Shown piece by piece: positions 1 through 7,956 of a stretch of 36,990 nt of DNA. This DNA comes from Nitrospira sp. Lineage in GTDB: Bacteria; Nitrospirota; Nitrospiria; Nitrospirales; Nitrospiraceae. The position numbers and the translations under genes are program-made. The notes under the pieces are model-generated. The model was not told where the DNA came from. It ran no database searches and was given only the letters and a program-made list of their open reading frames with translations. Location: positions 1-36,990 of the forward strand of contig JAHBWT010000041.1 of the NCBI GenBank assembly GCA_019636815.1. Reading direction: 5' to 3'. Numbering within the stretch: the stretch's first letter is position 1; every line of letters begins with the position of its first letter.

Positions 1-1473
1 GCGGATATAGCGGGTCCAGGCTCGCGCGTTCGAGCGGCTGTGCAACCACCAGCCGACGTAGAGCAGCATAGCCGCGGCCAGCAATGCGGTGATGCCTTCG
101 GTCAGTTCGCGGTTGGCGCCCGAAATGCTGAGCATGTAGCGGGCGAGGCCCCATGTCATGGCGCCCAGCACTATGGCTCCGATCCAACCGAGATGGATAT
201 AGGGGAGCGCGTCACGCCGGCCGGTTTTGACGACGAAGGCAACGATGGTCGACACGATCAAAATCGACTCCAATCCTTCGCGCAGCAAGATGACCAAAGA
301 ACTCAGGAAAGCCGTATTCGGGGATAAGCTGCTGTCTGATAGTGTGTCAGCGGCGAGATCGAGCAGGGTCTTGATTTTCATCGTCTGTGTGGTCACGGCC
401 TCGGATGGCCGCCCCTCGTCGATGGCCGTGCGCAGCGCCATCATCTCGCGCTCAGTTTCCGCGCGCAGCGGCGCGTCAACGTTGTTCAGCGCCGATTCAA
501 TCAGCTCGAAACCCTCGAGATACGCAGCGATCGCAAGGCGCCGCGCATCGTCTCGGTTCCCATGGGCATAGGCCTGTGCGGCCTTATCGAGGGTGATGCG
601 TGAGAAAGTCAGCGGTTCGTGAAAAGCAGTCTGCAGCATATGTGGCTGGAGTGTGAGATAGGCGCGTACGGCGTCGATCGTCGAGCCGACAGGGGCTTGT
701 TGATCGGGTGTCTTTGTCGCCAGTGCGCGCAAACTGTGGAAATCTGTTTTCCCCTCTCCTTGCTGCCACAGTGACTCACCTTTCCTCACCAATTCAGGGT
801 CGGTGCGTAGACTGGCAACGAAGAAAGCCAGAGCCCAGCGGTCGGCTTCTGAGAGTTCGGTGAAGGCGCGCATCGGTGTGCCGCGCACGCCAAGCGAGAT
901 GGTATTGTAGAGCCCGTACAGGCTGCGCTGCCGCATGCGAGTGTCATCGTGGAAGTCGCTGGGTGCCGGGTCCATCCCCGCGGCCAGTGGCCCATCGCCT
1001 CGACCCTGCTGGCCATGGCACATGGCGCAGTGCTGCGCAAACAACGTCCCGGCTTGCTGAAGGTCAGGAGGCTGCCGCGGCGCCACGCTCAGCTTCCACG
1101 CCTGAATCACGCCAGTCAGCAGCTGATCGGCGAGCGCTGAAATCTCGCGGCCTGACGCTTTGGCCTCGATGCGGGCCAGCAGCTCGCGCGCCTGCTGCAG
1201 CAGCAGGGCCTGTTCGGGAACAGCAGGTAACTGGCCAAGGAGAGAGAGGGCGTGGGTGGCGAACTCGCGTTGTTCCGCATACTCCTCAGCGTGGATCACC
1301 TGACCATCCTGCACAGACCCAGGGTAGTCGACGCCGATATAATCGAGCATGTGGGCGATGGTCTGCGCTTTCTCGTCATCCGCTGGTGCTGCCAGCGCGA
1401 CATCGGCCAGGCTCGCGGCCAACAGCAGTATTGTGAGCCACCATGGCAAGGCGTTCAGGAGGAACGTACGCAT
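1..1473 (-). CDS. Cytochrome c-FTR1 family iron permease fusion (3' end outside window)
   Basis: The reverse strand is open for 491 codons from an ATG at 1473 to the window edge, so the protein is C-terminally partial. It begins with a hydrophobic signal sequence ending near ADVALA (about residue 24). A haem-binding CAMCH motif at about residues 149-153 lies in a cytochrome c domain. The last ~100 residues are membrane helices carrying REGLE at about 396-400, the ferric-binding motif of the FTR1/EfeU permeases. Known family role: oxidation-coupled high-affinity iron import across the inner membrane; the fused haem domain probably serves electron transfer. A GTG at 1482 is an alternative in-frame start, with a stop codon shortly upstream. 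A strong purine-rich stretch (1508-1521) is too far upstream to serve either start. It is divergent from the RND pump genes. Function is confident at family level; the C-terminus is unseen. Confidence 0.88.
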   Translation of the reverse strand, partial: MRTFLLNALPWWLTILLLAASLADVALAAPADDEKAQTIAHMLDYIGVDYPGSVQDGQVIHAEEYAEQREFATHALSLLGQLPAVPEQALLLQQARELLARIEAKASGREISALADQLLTGVIQAWKLSVAPRQPPDLQQAGTLFAQHCAMCHGQQGRGDGPLAAGMDPAPSDFHDDTRMRQRSLYGLYNTISLGVRGTPMRAFTELSEADRWALAFFVASLRTDPELVRKGESLWQQGEGKTDFHSLRALATKTPDQQAPVGSTIDAVRAYLTLQPHMLQTAFHEPLTFSRITLDKAAQAYAHGNRDDARRLAIAAYLEGFELIESALNNVDAPLRAETEREMMALRTAIDEGRPSEAVTTQTMKIKTLLDLAADTLSDSSLSPNTAFLSSLVILLREGLESILIVSTIVAFVVKTGRRDALPYIHLGWIGAIVLGAMTWGLARYMLSISGANRELTEGITALLAAAMLLYVGWWLHSRSNARAWTRYIR

Positions 1474-1685
1474 TGGCTTCACGGTGTCCCCGTCTTCTGC
1501 TCGTTCAGCCTCTCCTCCTTAACAGAATCTGTCCTGACGTAAATTGTGCTGGAGGATGTCGATACCTGCATTGTTCGGTCCCGAGCGCATGTCGAGGCGA
1601 AGACTAAAGGATACGTGCGGATTTCCGCAAGACGTCCCTGCCGCTTCGAAGGTCTTTTAATATTTGAGAGAGATCCTGGAAGGGA

Positions 1686-1714
1686 GGTGAGGTTTCGGGT
1701 AGGTCATTCGTCTA
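1686..1714 (+). promoter_or_regulatory. Putative ECF sigma promoter, copy 1 (upstream of RND pump)
   Basis: GGTGAGGTTT at 1686-1695 and CATTCGTCTA at 1705-1714 begin exactly 19 nt apart. The same pair in the same register occurs at 9032, 14000 and 19337. The CGTC core is typical of ECF -10 elements. The adaptor start codon lies 46 nt downstream. The assignment to the FecI-like sigma factors in this window is inferred from position and recurrence. The rest of the 1474-1760 intergenic gap holds nothing else that I recognise. Confidence 0.6.
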
Positions 1715-1760
1715 CTATATGTCTTACTGCGTCTGCATCGCTTCACCGTAGATATCCGGC

Positions 1761-2840
1761 ATGACTGTGGATATGAAATCGAAGACCCTCGTTGCACTGA
1801 TCGGAACCTGCGCTGTGGCAGCAGGTATCGCAGTCAAATTGGGAAGCTGGTCAACGAGCGAATCTTCCAGCGGTGTGCCTGAACCGGAGCCTCTCGTCAT
1901 GGTGGAAATCGCTCCTGTCACTGTTGGTTCAATCACAGAATCGATTCAGGCGGTCGGCACGTTGGAAGCCATCGCCTCCATCACGGTGAGGCCCGAGATC
2001 GCGGGCGTCATACACCGGATCCATTTTCAGGACGGACAGGTCGTCGAACGCGCGGCTCCGCTCTTGGAACTGGACCCGGAAGAACTCCAGTCACAAGTCA
2101 ATCAAGCGACGGCGGAGGAGAAAATGATGCTGGTGACGTACGAGCGGTTGAAGCAGCTTAACGATCGGCAAGAGGTCATCGTGCCGGTTCAACAGATCGA
2201 CGAAGCCAAAATGGCCTGGCACGCAGCGGCGGCGAACAGCCTTTTGTATGCGACCCGTCTCAAGAAAACCATCATCCGTGCGCCGTTCAGCGGAACGCTG
2301 GGGCTTCGTCGTGTCTCGGTCGGGGATTACGTACAACCTGGGCAAGCCATCGTCAATCTGGAAGATTTAAGCACGCTCCACGTGGATTTCAAAGTCGCAG
2401 AAGTGTGGTTGAGCCGCCTGCATGTCGGTCAGAAGCTCATGGTCATGACCGAGGCCTTTCCGAACACGCCGTTCGAGGGACAGGTGACGGCGATCGATCC
2501 CAGAGTCGATGCCACCAACCGGACGGTCGCGGTTCGCGCTGCGATCCCGAATCCGACGGGCACCCTTCGCCCCGGTCTTTTTGTCACCGTTCGGTTGACC
2601 GTGGGAGAAGATGCCCATGCGCTGCTTATTCCGGAAGAGGCCGGGTTTCTACGCCAGGATAAGACCATGGTGTTTCGGGTTGAGGAGCACGCGGCCCGAC
2701 TGAGAGAAGTCACGTTAGGTGCGCGTGAACGGGGGATGGTCCACGTGCGTGCCGGGTTGAACGAGGGAGATGCTGTGGTTCGGACCGGCATCCACAAGCT
2801 CCACGATGGCAATCGTGTCTCGATTAAATCATCGGAGTAA
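1761..2840 (+). CDS. RND efflux periplasmic adaptor (HlyD/MFP family)
   Basis: A 359-residue membrane fusion protein. An N-terminal hydrophobic anchor (about residues 8-25) is followed by a lipoyl/barrel-sandwich half with IRPEIAG-like spacing (seen as VRPEIAGVI near 77-85). Next come a coiled-coil hairpin (about 110-150), the second lipoyl half (IIRAPFSGTLGLR) and a beta-barrel (RPGLFVTVRL). Such proteins bridge the inner-membrane RND pump to an outer-membrane channel. The permease follows after 56 nt, so the two form an operon. An in-frame ATG at 1773 is an alternative start and neither has a strong ribosome binding site. The ECF-like promoter motif 46 nt upstream suggests iron-starvation control, and hence possible siderophore export; the substrate itself cannot be read from the sequence. 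Confidence 0.9.
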   Translation: MTVDMKSKTLVALIGTCAVAAGIAVKLGSWSTSESSSGVPEPEPLVMVEIAPVTVGSITESIQAVGTLEAIASITVRPEIAGVIHRIHFQDGQVVERAAPLLELDPEELQSQVNQATAEEKMMLVTYERLKQLNDRQEVIVPVQQIDEAKMAWHAAAANSLLYATRLKKTIIRAPFSGTLGLRRVSVGDYVQPGQAIVNLEDLSTLHVDFKVAEVWLSRLHVGQKLMVMTEAFPNTPFEGQVTAIDPRVDATNRTVAVRAAIPNPTGTLRPGLFVTVRLTVGEDAHALLIPEEAGFLRQDKTMVFRVEEHAARLREVTLGARERGMVHVRAGLNEGDAVVRTGIHKLHDGNRVSIKSSE

Positions 2841-2896
2841 CAGCGAGCCGTCTTGCCCGATCTGCGTGTGTCCTTCCGGTACCATTCAGAGTCATC

Positions 2897-5800
2897 ATGA
2901 GCCTTTCTGAGACCTGTATTCATCGTCCGGTGTTCGCCATCGTGATGACGCTGTTACTGGTGTTGTTCGGACTCTTGAACTTCTCGCGATTGCCCGTTCG
3001 CGAGTACCCCGACATCAAGCCGCCGATCGTCTCGGTCCGAACGGTCTATCCAGGGGCCAGCGTCTCCGTGCTGGAGTCTGACGTGACCACACCGCTTGAG
3101 GATGCGCTCAGCGGCATTCAGGGGCTCCGGACGATCGCCTCAGCCAGCCGCGAAGAAGTGTCCTCGATCGCGATGGAATTTGAACTGGGACGAGATCTGG
3201 ACAGTGCCACCAACGATGTCCGCGATCGGGTCTCCCAGGTCCGTCCGGTGCTGCCGTTGGGGATTCTTGAACCCCATGTTGAAAAAGCCGCAGCGGAGAA
3301 TACCGAAGTCTTGTGGCTGGCCGTCTCCAGCGACCGCCATTCCGAACTGGACATGTCCGATATCGCTGACCGGTTCATCAAGGCGCGGCTGGTGATGATC
3401 CCCGGCGTGTCGGCGACGTATCTCGACGGTGAACGACGCTATGCCATGCGGATTTGGTTGGATCCCGATCAACTCGCGGCGCGCCGTCTGACCGTTCAGG
3501 ATGTGGAAGACGCGATCCGAAATCAGAATGCTTCGATTCCGGCTGGCCGCATCGAAAGCGAGCAAGTGGAATTCAGCGTCTCCCTGAAAGGAACCTTACA
3601 GACTCCGAAGCAATTCGAATCGCTCATTGTCGCCTACCGTGAGGGGTATCCGGTTCGTCTGGGAGACGTGGCACATGTTGAGTTAGCCGCGGAGGATACC
3701 CGCAAGTTGGTACGGTTCAACGGCAAGCCATCGTTGGGCATTTCCGTGTCTCGGCAGTCCAAGGCCAACACGTTGGCAGTGGTGCGTGCCGTCAGAGAGC
3801 AACTTCCGTCCATTGCAGCGGGGTTGCCGGAGGGTATGGACCTGACACTGGCCTGGGACAGTTCGACGCCGATCGAACGGTCGTTGGACGAAGTGTACGT
3901 GGCCTTGGGGTTGTCGTTGATGCTCGTGGTGGTAGTGATTTTTTGTTTTCTCGGAAGTGTGCGGGCGACACTCATACCGGCAGTCGCAATTCCGGCCTCG
4001 ATCGTCGGGACCTTCACGATTATGACGGTCACCGGGTGTTCGCTGAACGTGCTGACCTTGCTGGGGCTCGTGCTCGCGGTCGGTCTCGTGGTGGATGATG
4101 CCATCATCGTCCTCGAAAATATTCATCGTCGGATCGGGGCGGGGGTATTTCCCGTCAAAGCGGCCATCGAGGGCACGAAAGAAATCGCCTTTGCCGTGGT
4201 TGCGACGACGGTTGCGCTTGTCACGGTCTTCGTTCCGATTGTGTTCTTGACCGGTATTGTCGGTCGTCTGTTTTCAGAGTTGGCCATTGCTGTCGCGTCG
4301 GCGGTGCTGTTGTCCGGCTTCGTGGCGCTGACCCTCACACCGATGATGTGCGGACGATTGCTTCACCAAGACCGGGGACGTGTCACTCGATTTCAATTTG
4401 CCGCAGGGTTCGCAGAAGCCGTGACCCAAGGCTACCGTCGTGTGCTGGCATGGGGCATCCGGGCCAGAACGGTGGTGATCCTGGCGGTCGTTGCAGCGAG
4501 CCTCGCGAGCGCGACGCTCTTGAATCGTCTCCCGTCCGAATTGGCCCCGCTTGAAGACGCAGGGTGGTTTTCCGGTTTTCTCACTGCGCCGCAAGGCGCC
4601 ACGCTTCGGTATACCGACACCTACGCCAAAGAGCTGGAATCTTTGCTCCAAACGGTGCCTGAAATCGCCCACACGTATACGGTAGTCGCCCGCGGGGACC
4701 GTCCGACGATGGTCAATCGCGCGGTGAGTTGGGTGACGCTGAAAGATTGGGATGAACGAAGCCGGAGTCAGCAGGGGATTGTTGCGAGCCTGAATCAAGA
4801 ACTCGGCAGGTTAGCTGGCGTGAAAGCGTATCTGTTGAACCCGCCATCGATCAATGAGTGGTCCGAGAAGACGCCCGTGCAGTTTGTTCTCGGGGGATTG
4901 GATTATGAGGAACTGCAGCAGACCGCCGAGCAACTGGTGGCCCGGTTGGTGAACCACTCCGGATTCGTCTCGCCCGAAATGGATATCGCGTTGAATGCGC
5001 CGCACCTGGTCGTTGAAACGCATCGCGACAAGAGCGCCGATCTCGGCGTGTCCGTCGCCTCCATCGGCCGGACGCTGGAGACCTTGCTCAGCGGAAGACC
5101 GGTGAATACGTTCATGCAGAACGGTCGCCAGTACAAGGTGATCGTCAAAGTGGACGACCGGCATCGCAAGAAGCCATCCGATATCAGTCAGCTCTATGTG
5201 CGGGGGAATGATGGGGCATTGGTCCAGCTCAATAACGTCGTGACGGTCAAGGAAGTGCCCGCACCGGAAGCCTTGAACCACTTCGACCGCATGCGTGCCG
5301 TCACCATCGGCGCGGGGTTGGCTGATGGGTTTACGTTGGGAGAGGCGTTGCGCTACCTGGATGAAACCTCGCGCGAGATCATTAAGCCGGGCATGCGGAC
5401 GGCCTATGCCGGAGAATCCAAGACCTTCGCGGAAAGCAATCGAAACCTCTATCTGACATTTGTCTTGGCGTTGGCGGTCATCTTCCTGGTGCTCGCGGCG
5501 CAGTTCGAAAGTTTTCGGCATCCATGGACGATTCTGCTGGCGGTACCGCCGGCCATATCAGGGGCGGCGCTCTCTTTGGCCGCGATCGATGGAACCCTCA
5601 CCATTTATAGTCAAATAGGACTGGTGATTCTGATCGGGCTGGTGACGAAGAATGCGATTCTGATCGTGGAATTCGCCAATCAGCTTCGTGAACGGGGATT
5701 CGATGTGTCTCAGGCAGTCATTGAAGCCGCCGTGCTACGACTTCGCCCTATCCTGATGACGACCTGCGCGACGATCCTCGGCGCCTTGCCGCTCGCACTG

Positions 5801-5956
5801 GCTACCGGTGCAGGAGCGGCCGGCCGTCAGCAGATCGGAGTCGTGATCATCGGTGGGCTGCTGGTGTCAACTCTCGTGACGCTTTTCCTGGTGCCGGCCG
5901 GCTATGCGATCTTCTCTGGGCACAAGCCGGGTTCTACGGAAGAAGCGACGGGATAG
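2897..5956 (+). CDS. RND efflux inner-membrane permease (AcrB/MexB-like, HAE1 type)
   Basis: A 1019-residue proton-driven resistance-nodulation-division pump of normal family length. It opens with the classical MSLSETCIHRPVFAIVMTLL start and the REYPDIKPPIVSVRTVYPGAS porter signature. The proton-relay aspartates are present in TM4 (VGLVVDDAIIV, D400/D401), as is the TM10 lysine (GLVTKNAILIVEF, K918), so the pump looks functional. It is cotranscribed with the upstream adaptor. The following outer-membrane channel gene is broken, so the pump must borrow a TolC encoded elsewhere or be impaired. Substrate is unknown; neighbouring siderophore-type genes make a siderophore or metal-chelate a reasonable guess. 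Confidence 0.93.
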   Translation: MSLSETCIHRPVFAIVMTLLLVLFGLLNFSRLPVREYPDIKPPIVSVRTVYPGASVSVLESDVTTPLEDALSGIQGLRTIASASREEVSSIAMEFELGRDLDSATNDVRDRVSQVRPVLPLGILEPHVEKAAAENTEVLWLAVSSDRHSELDMSDIADRFIKARLVMIPGVSATYLDGERRYAMRIWLDPDQLAARRLTVQDVEDAIRNQNASIPAGRIESEQVEFSVSLKGTLQTPKQFESLIVAYREGYPVRLGDVAHVELAAEDTRKLVRFNGKPSLGISVSRQSKANTLAVVRAVREQLPSIAAGLPEGMDLTLAWDSSTPIERSLDEVYVALGLSLMLVVVVIFCFLGSVRATLIPAVAIPASIVGTFTIMTVTGCSLNVLTLLGLVLAVGLVVDDAIIVLENIHRRIGAGVFPVKAAIEGTKEIAFAVVATTVALVTVFVPIVFLTGIVGRLFSELAIAVASAVLLSGFVALTLTPMMCGRLLHQDRGRVTRFQFAAGFAEAVTQGYRRVLAWGIRARTVVILAVVAASLASATLLNRLPSELAPLEDAGWFSGFLTAPQGATLRYTDTYAKELESLLQTVPEIAHTYTVVARGDRPTMVNRAVSWVTLKDWDERSRSQQGIVASLNQELGRLAGVKAYLLNPPSINEWSEKTPVQFVLGGLDYEELQQTAEQLVARLVNHSGFVSPEMDIALNAPHLVVETHRDKSADLGVSVASIGRTLETLLSGRPVNTFMQNGRQYKVIVKVDDRHRKKPSDISQLYVRGNDGALVQLNNVVTVKEVPAPEALNHFDRMRAVTIGAGLADGFTLGEALRYLDETSREIIKPGMRTAYAGESKTFAESNRNLYLTFVLALAVIFLVLAAQFESFRHPWTILLAVPPAISGAALSLAAIDGTLTIYSQIGLVILIGLVTKNAILIVEFANQLRERGFDVSQAVIEAAVLRLRPILMTTCATILGALPLALATGAGAAGRQQIGVVIIGGLLVSTLVTLFLVPAGYAIFSGHKPGSTEEATG

Positions 5957-5958
5957 CC

Positions 5959-6360
5959 ATGGAGAAGAACGGTTTGCTTCGCCGATGGCCTACGGTCGTC
6001 ATGCTCATGTGATGTCCGTTCGTCGATGTGCTGCAGGCCGAGGCTGCCGTTGCGTCTAGAGTGGAGCAGATCTTGGTGGCTGAGAAGGCCATTCGGGATG
6101 AGGAAGATCAATTGCGGACGCTCCTCAATCCAGATGAAGCTGAGCTACGGCAAACAGTCCGCCTCACGCCCCTCGACGCGCCGATCACCTATATGGAGAT
6201 CCTCAGCCTCGAAGAAGCCATCGAGACCGCGATCACACAGCGCCCAGAAATTACTCAGGCAAAAAAGAGCGTCGTCTCGGCAAGACTGTGTGTGGATGGC
6301 GATGCGGCGCGTCGAGCCGGTGGGAGGAAGGGGTTGACAGAGACGAAGTCCGCCATGTAG
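5959..6360 (+). pseudogene. Remnant of TolC-family outer-membrane channel gene
   Basis: A start right after the permease stop gives a short signal-like peptide (MEKNGLLRRWPTVVMLM), then TGA at 6010. The same frame continues without a start as DVLQAEAAVASR...LLNPDE...PITYMEILSLEEAIETAITQRPEITQAKKSVVSARL. That is the coiled-coil repeat region of TolC-type outer-membrane factors. After about 6285 the similarity ends, and the reading runs into unrelated residues to a stop at 6360. The signal region is therefore fused to a central fragment, with large internal and 3' parts missing. It was originally the third gene of the pump operon. Intact members are about 450-500 residues, so this cannot make a channel. 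Confidence 0.75.
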
Positions 6361-6361
6361 T

Positions 6362-6380
6362 GATAGCAATTATCAAAATC
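6362..6380 (+). promoter_or_regulatory. Putative Fur box
   Basis: GATAGCAATTATCAAAATC matches 13 of 19 positions of the classical Fur consensus GATAATGATAATCATTATC, counted by eye. It lies directly upstream of the structured leader and the tonB-sigma-fecR genes, where iron repression would be expected. No Fur gene is in the window, and the box preference of this organism's Fur is unknown. Confidence 0.45.
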
Positions 6381-6391
6381 ACTAATCGAGA

Positions 6392-6485
6392 CCTCTGCAT
6401 GCAGAGGGACTCGGCAAGAGGCCAGAGGACTTTAAGTCCAGAGCCCCTGATCGTCCAGGAGACGGTCAGGGGCTTTTTGTTGTGG
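6392..6485 (+). promoter_or_regulatory. Structured leader with terminator, conserved element copy A
   Basis: A perfect 16-nt palindrome (6392-6407) is followed by GGCCAG (6420-6425), a small GGACT/AGTCC hairpin (6427-6439) and AGAGCCC (6440-6446). Then comes a terminator-like hairpin whose arms AGCCCCTGA (6442-6450) and TCAGGGGCT (6466-6474) are perfectly complementary, a T-run and GTTGTGG. The tonB start lies 24 nt after the T-run, so this is a leader terminator and not an end-of-gene signal. The block GGCCAG-N13/14-AGAGCCC-hairpin-T-run-GTTGTG recurs at 10961 and 17536 before other iron genes. This suggests transcription attenuation; the signal sensed is unknown. Confidence 0.6.
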
Positions 6486-6501
6486 TGGAAGTCGAGTCGA
6501 A

Positions 6502-7359
6502 ATGGGGTTTGGTCCCAGCATAGCACAAAAGACCGCCAGACTCGGATGGGGCGTTTCCGGTTTCCTGCACGGCATCATTCTGGCTGCGGCAGCCGTTTCC
6601 GTTCAGGTTATGACACCGCAGGCGGTGCCACAACGAGAGCTGTTTCGCTGGGAGGTTTCCCTATCGGCGGCGCCCAGAAGCGAAGCCGTGGTGTCGAATG
6701 GGCTGCAGCGCGCAACTGACGCCTCTGCCTCAGAGGCTCGTTTGCCGGAGGCTCTAGATGTTCCATCTTTGGAGCGGACGGCAGCGTCTCCATTGCGCCT
6801 TGATGAAGAACGACAGTATCCCACTGCATCTGCCGAACATTCAGCGCCTCCGCTCTTCCCATCGTCACGGAGTAGGTCGGTGCAAAATCACTCTCACCAA
6901 CGCACGGCTGTTATGGACGTCGCAAGGCCAGCAGAATCGCTCGTGCCTCCTCCCGAAATCGAAAGTCGGCGAGAATCCAATCACGTCGAAGTCGAAACTC
7001 GGCCGGAACATGTGACGGTTCTTCAACGGCCACAAGCTGTCACCCACGCTCTCGTCAACAGGACCATTCTTCCGGACTACGGATGGCTGAGGGAGACGCT
7101 GCGATCAAGATTGGAAGAAGTCAAACGCTATCCGGCGGGGGCGCGGGCCGTTCACGCGCAAGGCCTCGTGGTCGTCCAAGTTCGTGTGGACGGCGACGGT
7201 TGCCTGAGAGATCCGGAGGTTAAAGAAAGCTCAGGCTCTGCTCTGCTCGATCGCGCAGCCATGGCTGCGGTTCAGGCGGCGTCGCCTCTGGCACTCCGTC
7301 ACCGACTGGAAGGGGCACCGCTGGTGATGCTGGTACCTCTGAGCTATCGCTTGGAATGA
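6502..7359 (+). CDS. TonB-like energy transducer (I)
   Basis: A 285-residue protein with one N-terminal membrane helix (about residues 17-38), a long low-complexity periplasmic linker and a C-terminal TonB domain. The domain runs from LEEVKRYP through VVVQVRVDGDG and ESSGSALLDRAAMAAV to the closing PLSYRLE. TonB proteins pass proton-motive energy from ExbB/ExbD to outer-membrane receptors. ExbB/ExbD are not encoded here. The linker is less proline-rich than in classical TonB. The ECF sigma gene follows after 6 nt, so the two are cotranscribed. Upstream lie a Fur-like box and a leader terminator, which suggests double iron control. A purine stretch (GTGGAAG, about 15 nt upstream) is a modest ribosome binding site. 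Confidence 0.85.
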   Translation: MGFGPSIAQKTARLGWGVSGFLHGIILAAAAVSVQVMTPQAVPQRELFRWEVSLSAAPRSEAVVSNGLQRATDASASEARLPEALDVPSLERTAASPLRLDEERQYPTASAEHSAPPLFPSSRSRSVQNHSHQRTAVMDVARPAESLVPPPEIESRRESNHVEVETRPEHVTVLQRPQAVTHALVNRTILPDYGWLRETLRSRLEEVKRYPAGARAVHAQGLVVVQVRVDGDGCLRDPEVKESSGSALLDRAAMAAVQAASPLALRHRLEGAPLVMLVPLSYRLE

Positions 7360-7365
7360 CGTCGC

Positions 7366-7875
7366 ATGTCTGATCAACGTCTCGCGCTCGAAACCTCCTT
7401 GTTTCAGGGGTACTACCAAGAGATGCTCCGATTCTTGACGGCCAAGCTGGGGTGTCGTGAACAGGCGGCCGATGTGGTGCAAGACACCTTTCTGCGTGTG
7501 CGAGGCGTGAAAGATCTGGAGGCGATCAGCCAGCCGCGAGCGTTTTTGTACAAGACTGCCCTCAACCTTACGGTCGACCTGTTTCGTCGGCGACAGATCC
7601 GATCTGAAAGGACGATTCAACCGGCGGAGATGAACCGGGTGCCGTCCGGGATGCCTCGGCAGGATTGCGAAGTCGAAGCCAAGGAACGTGTGCGGCTGCT
7701 CTATGCCGCGATCGACGACCTGCCGTCGAAATGTCGGCAGGTTTTTTTGCTTCACAAGTTTAAGGGGCTGTCCCATGCTGACATCGCTCAGAGGTTGGGG
7801 ATTTCAAAAAACATGGTGGAGAAACATGTCATGAAGGCGATGGATCGCTGCCGTCGACAAGTTGAAGAGGCCTGA
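7366..7875 (+). CDS. ECF sigma factor, FecI-like (I)
   Basis: A 169-residue sigma-70 family protein with only regions 2 and 4, as in ECF factors. Region 2 includes the core-binding stretch AADVVQDTFLRV (about 34-45). Region 4 includes LPSKCRQVFLLHKFKGLSHADIAQRLGISKNMVEKHV (about 118-155), a helix-turn-helix for the -35 element. FecI-type sigmas are activated through an outer-membrane receptor, TonB and a FecR regulator when a ferri-siderophore binds, and all of those partners are encoded nearby. It lies between tonB I and fecR I, with a short hairpin before fecR. Probable targets are the motif copies at 1686, 9032, 14000 and 19337, though the second sigma in the window could also use them. 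Confidence 0.92.
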   Translation: MSDQRLALETSLFQGYYQEMLRFLTAKLGCREQAADVVQDTFLRVRGVKDLEAISQPRAFLYKTALNLTVDLFRRRQIRSERTIQPAEMNRVPSGMPRQDCEVEAKERVRLLYAAIDDLPSKCRQVFLLHKFKGLSHADIAQRLGISKNMVEKHVMKAMDRCRRQVEEA

Positions 7876-7876
7876 G

Positions 7877-7897
7877 GATGAGCGTCTTCCGCTCATC
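7877..7897 (+). repeat. Perfect hairpin between sigma I and fecR I
   Basis: GATGAGCG, a TCTTC loop and CGCTCATC form a perfect 8-bp stem immediately after the sigma stop codon. No T-run follows, so it is not a classical terminator. It may protect the mRNA 3' end or set the ratio of sigma factor to anti-sigma factor. Confidence 0.55.
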
Positions 7898-7956
7898 AAG
7901 CGCGTCAACGAGATTCGGTGTCAGGGTTCTCACCGTTTCTGCGTCTTAAGTACCAG

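Noticed and set aside
876-1436. 186-codon forward frame
   Set aside because: It lies antisense to the cytochrome c-FTR1 gene, whose frame shows real motifs (CAMCH, REGLE); the forward product is low-complexity Arg/Ala-rich.
1546-1764. 72-codon forward frame before the adaptor
   Set aside because: It contains the ECF promoter motif and has no ribosome binding site or recognisable sequence.
6392-6485. Leader A as a tRNA or tRNA fragment
   Set aside because: The GGACTTTAAGTCC hairpin has only a three-base loop and there is no T-arm consensus; the terminator layout fits better.
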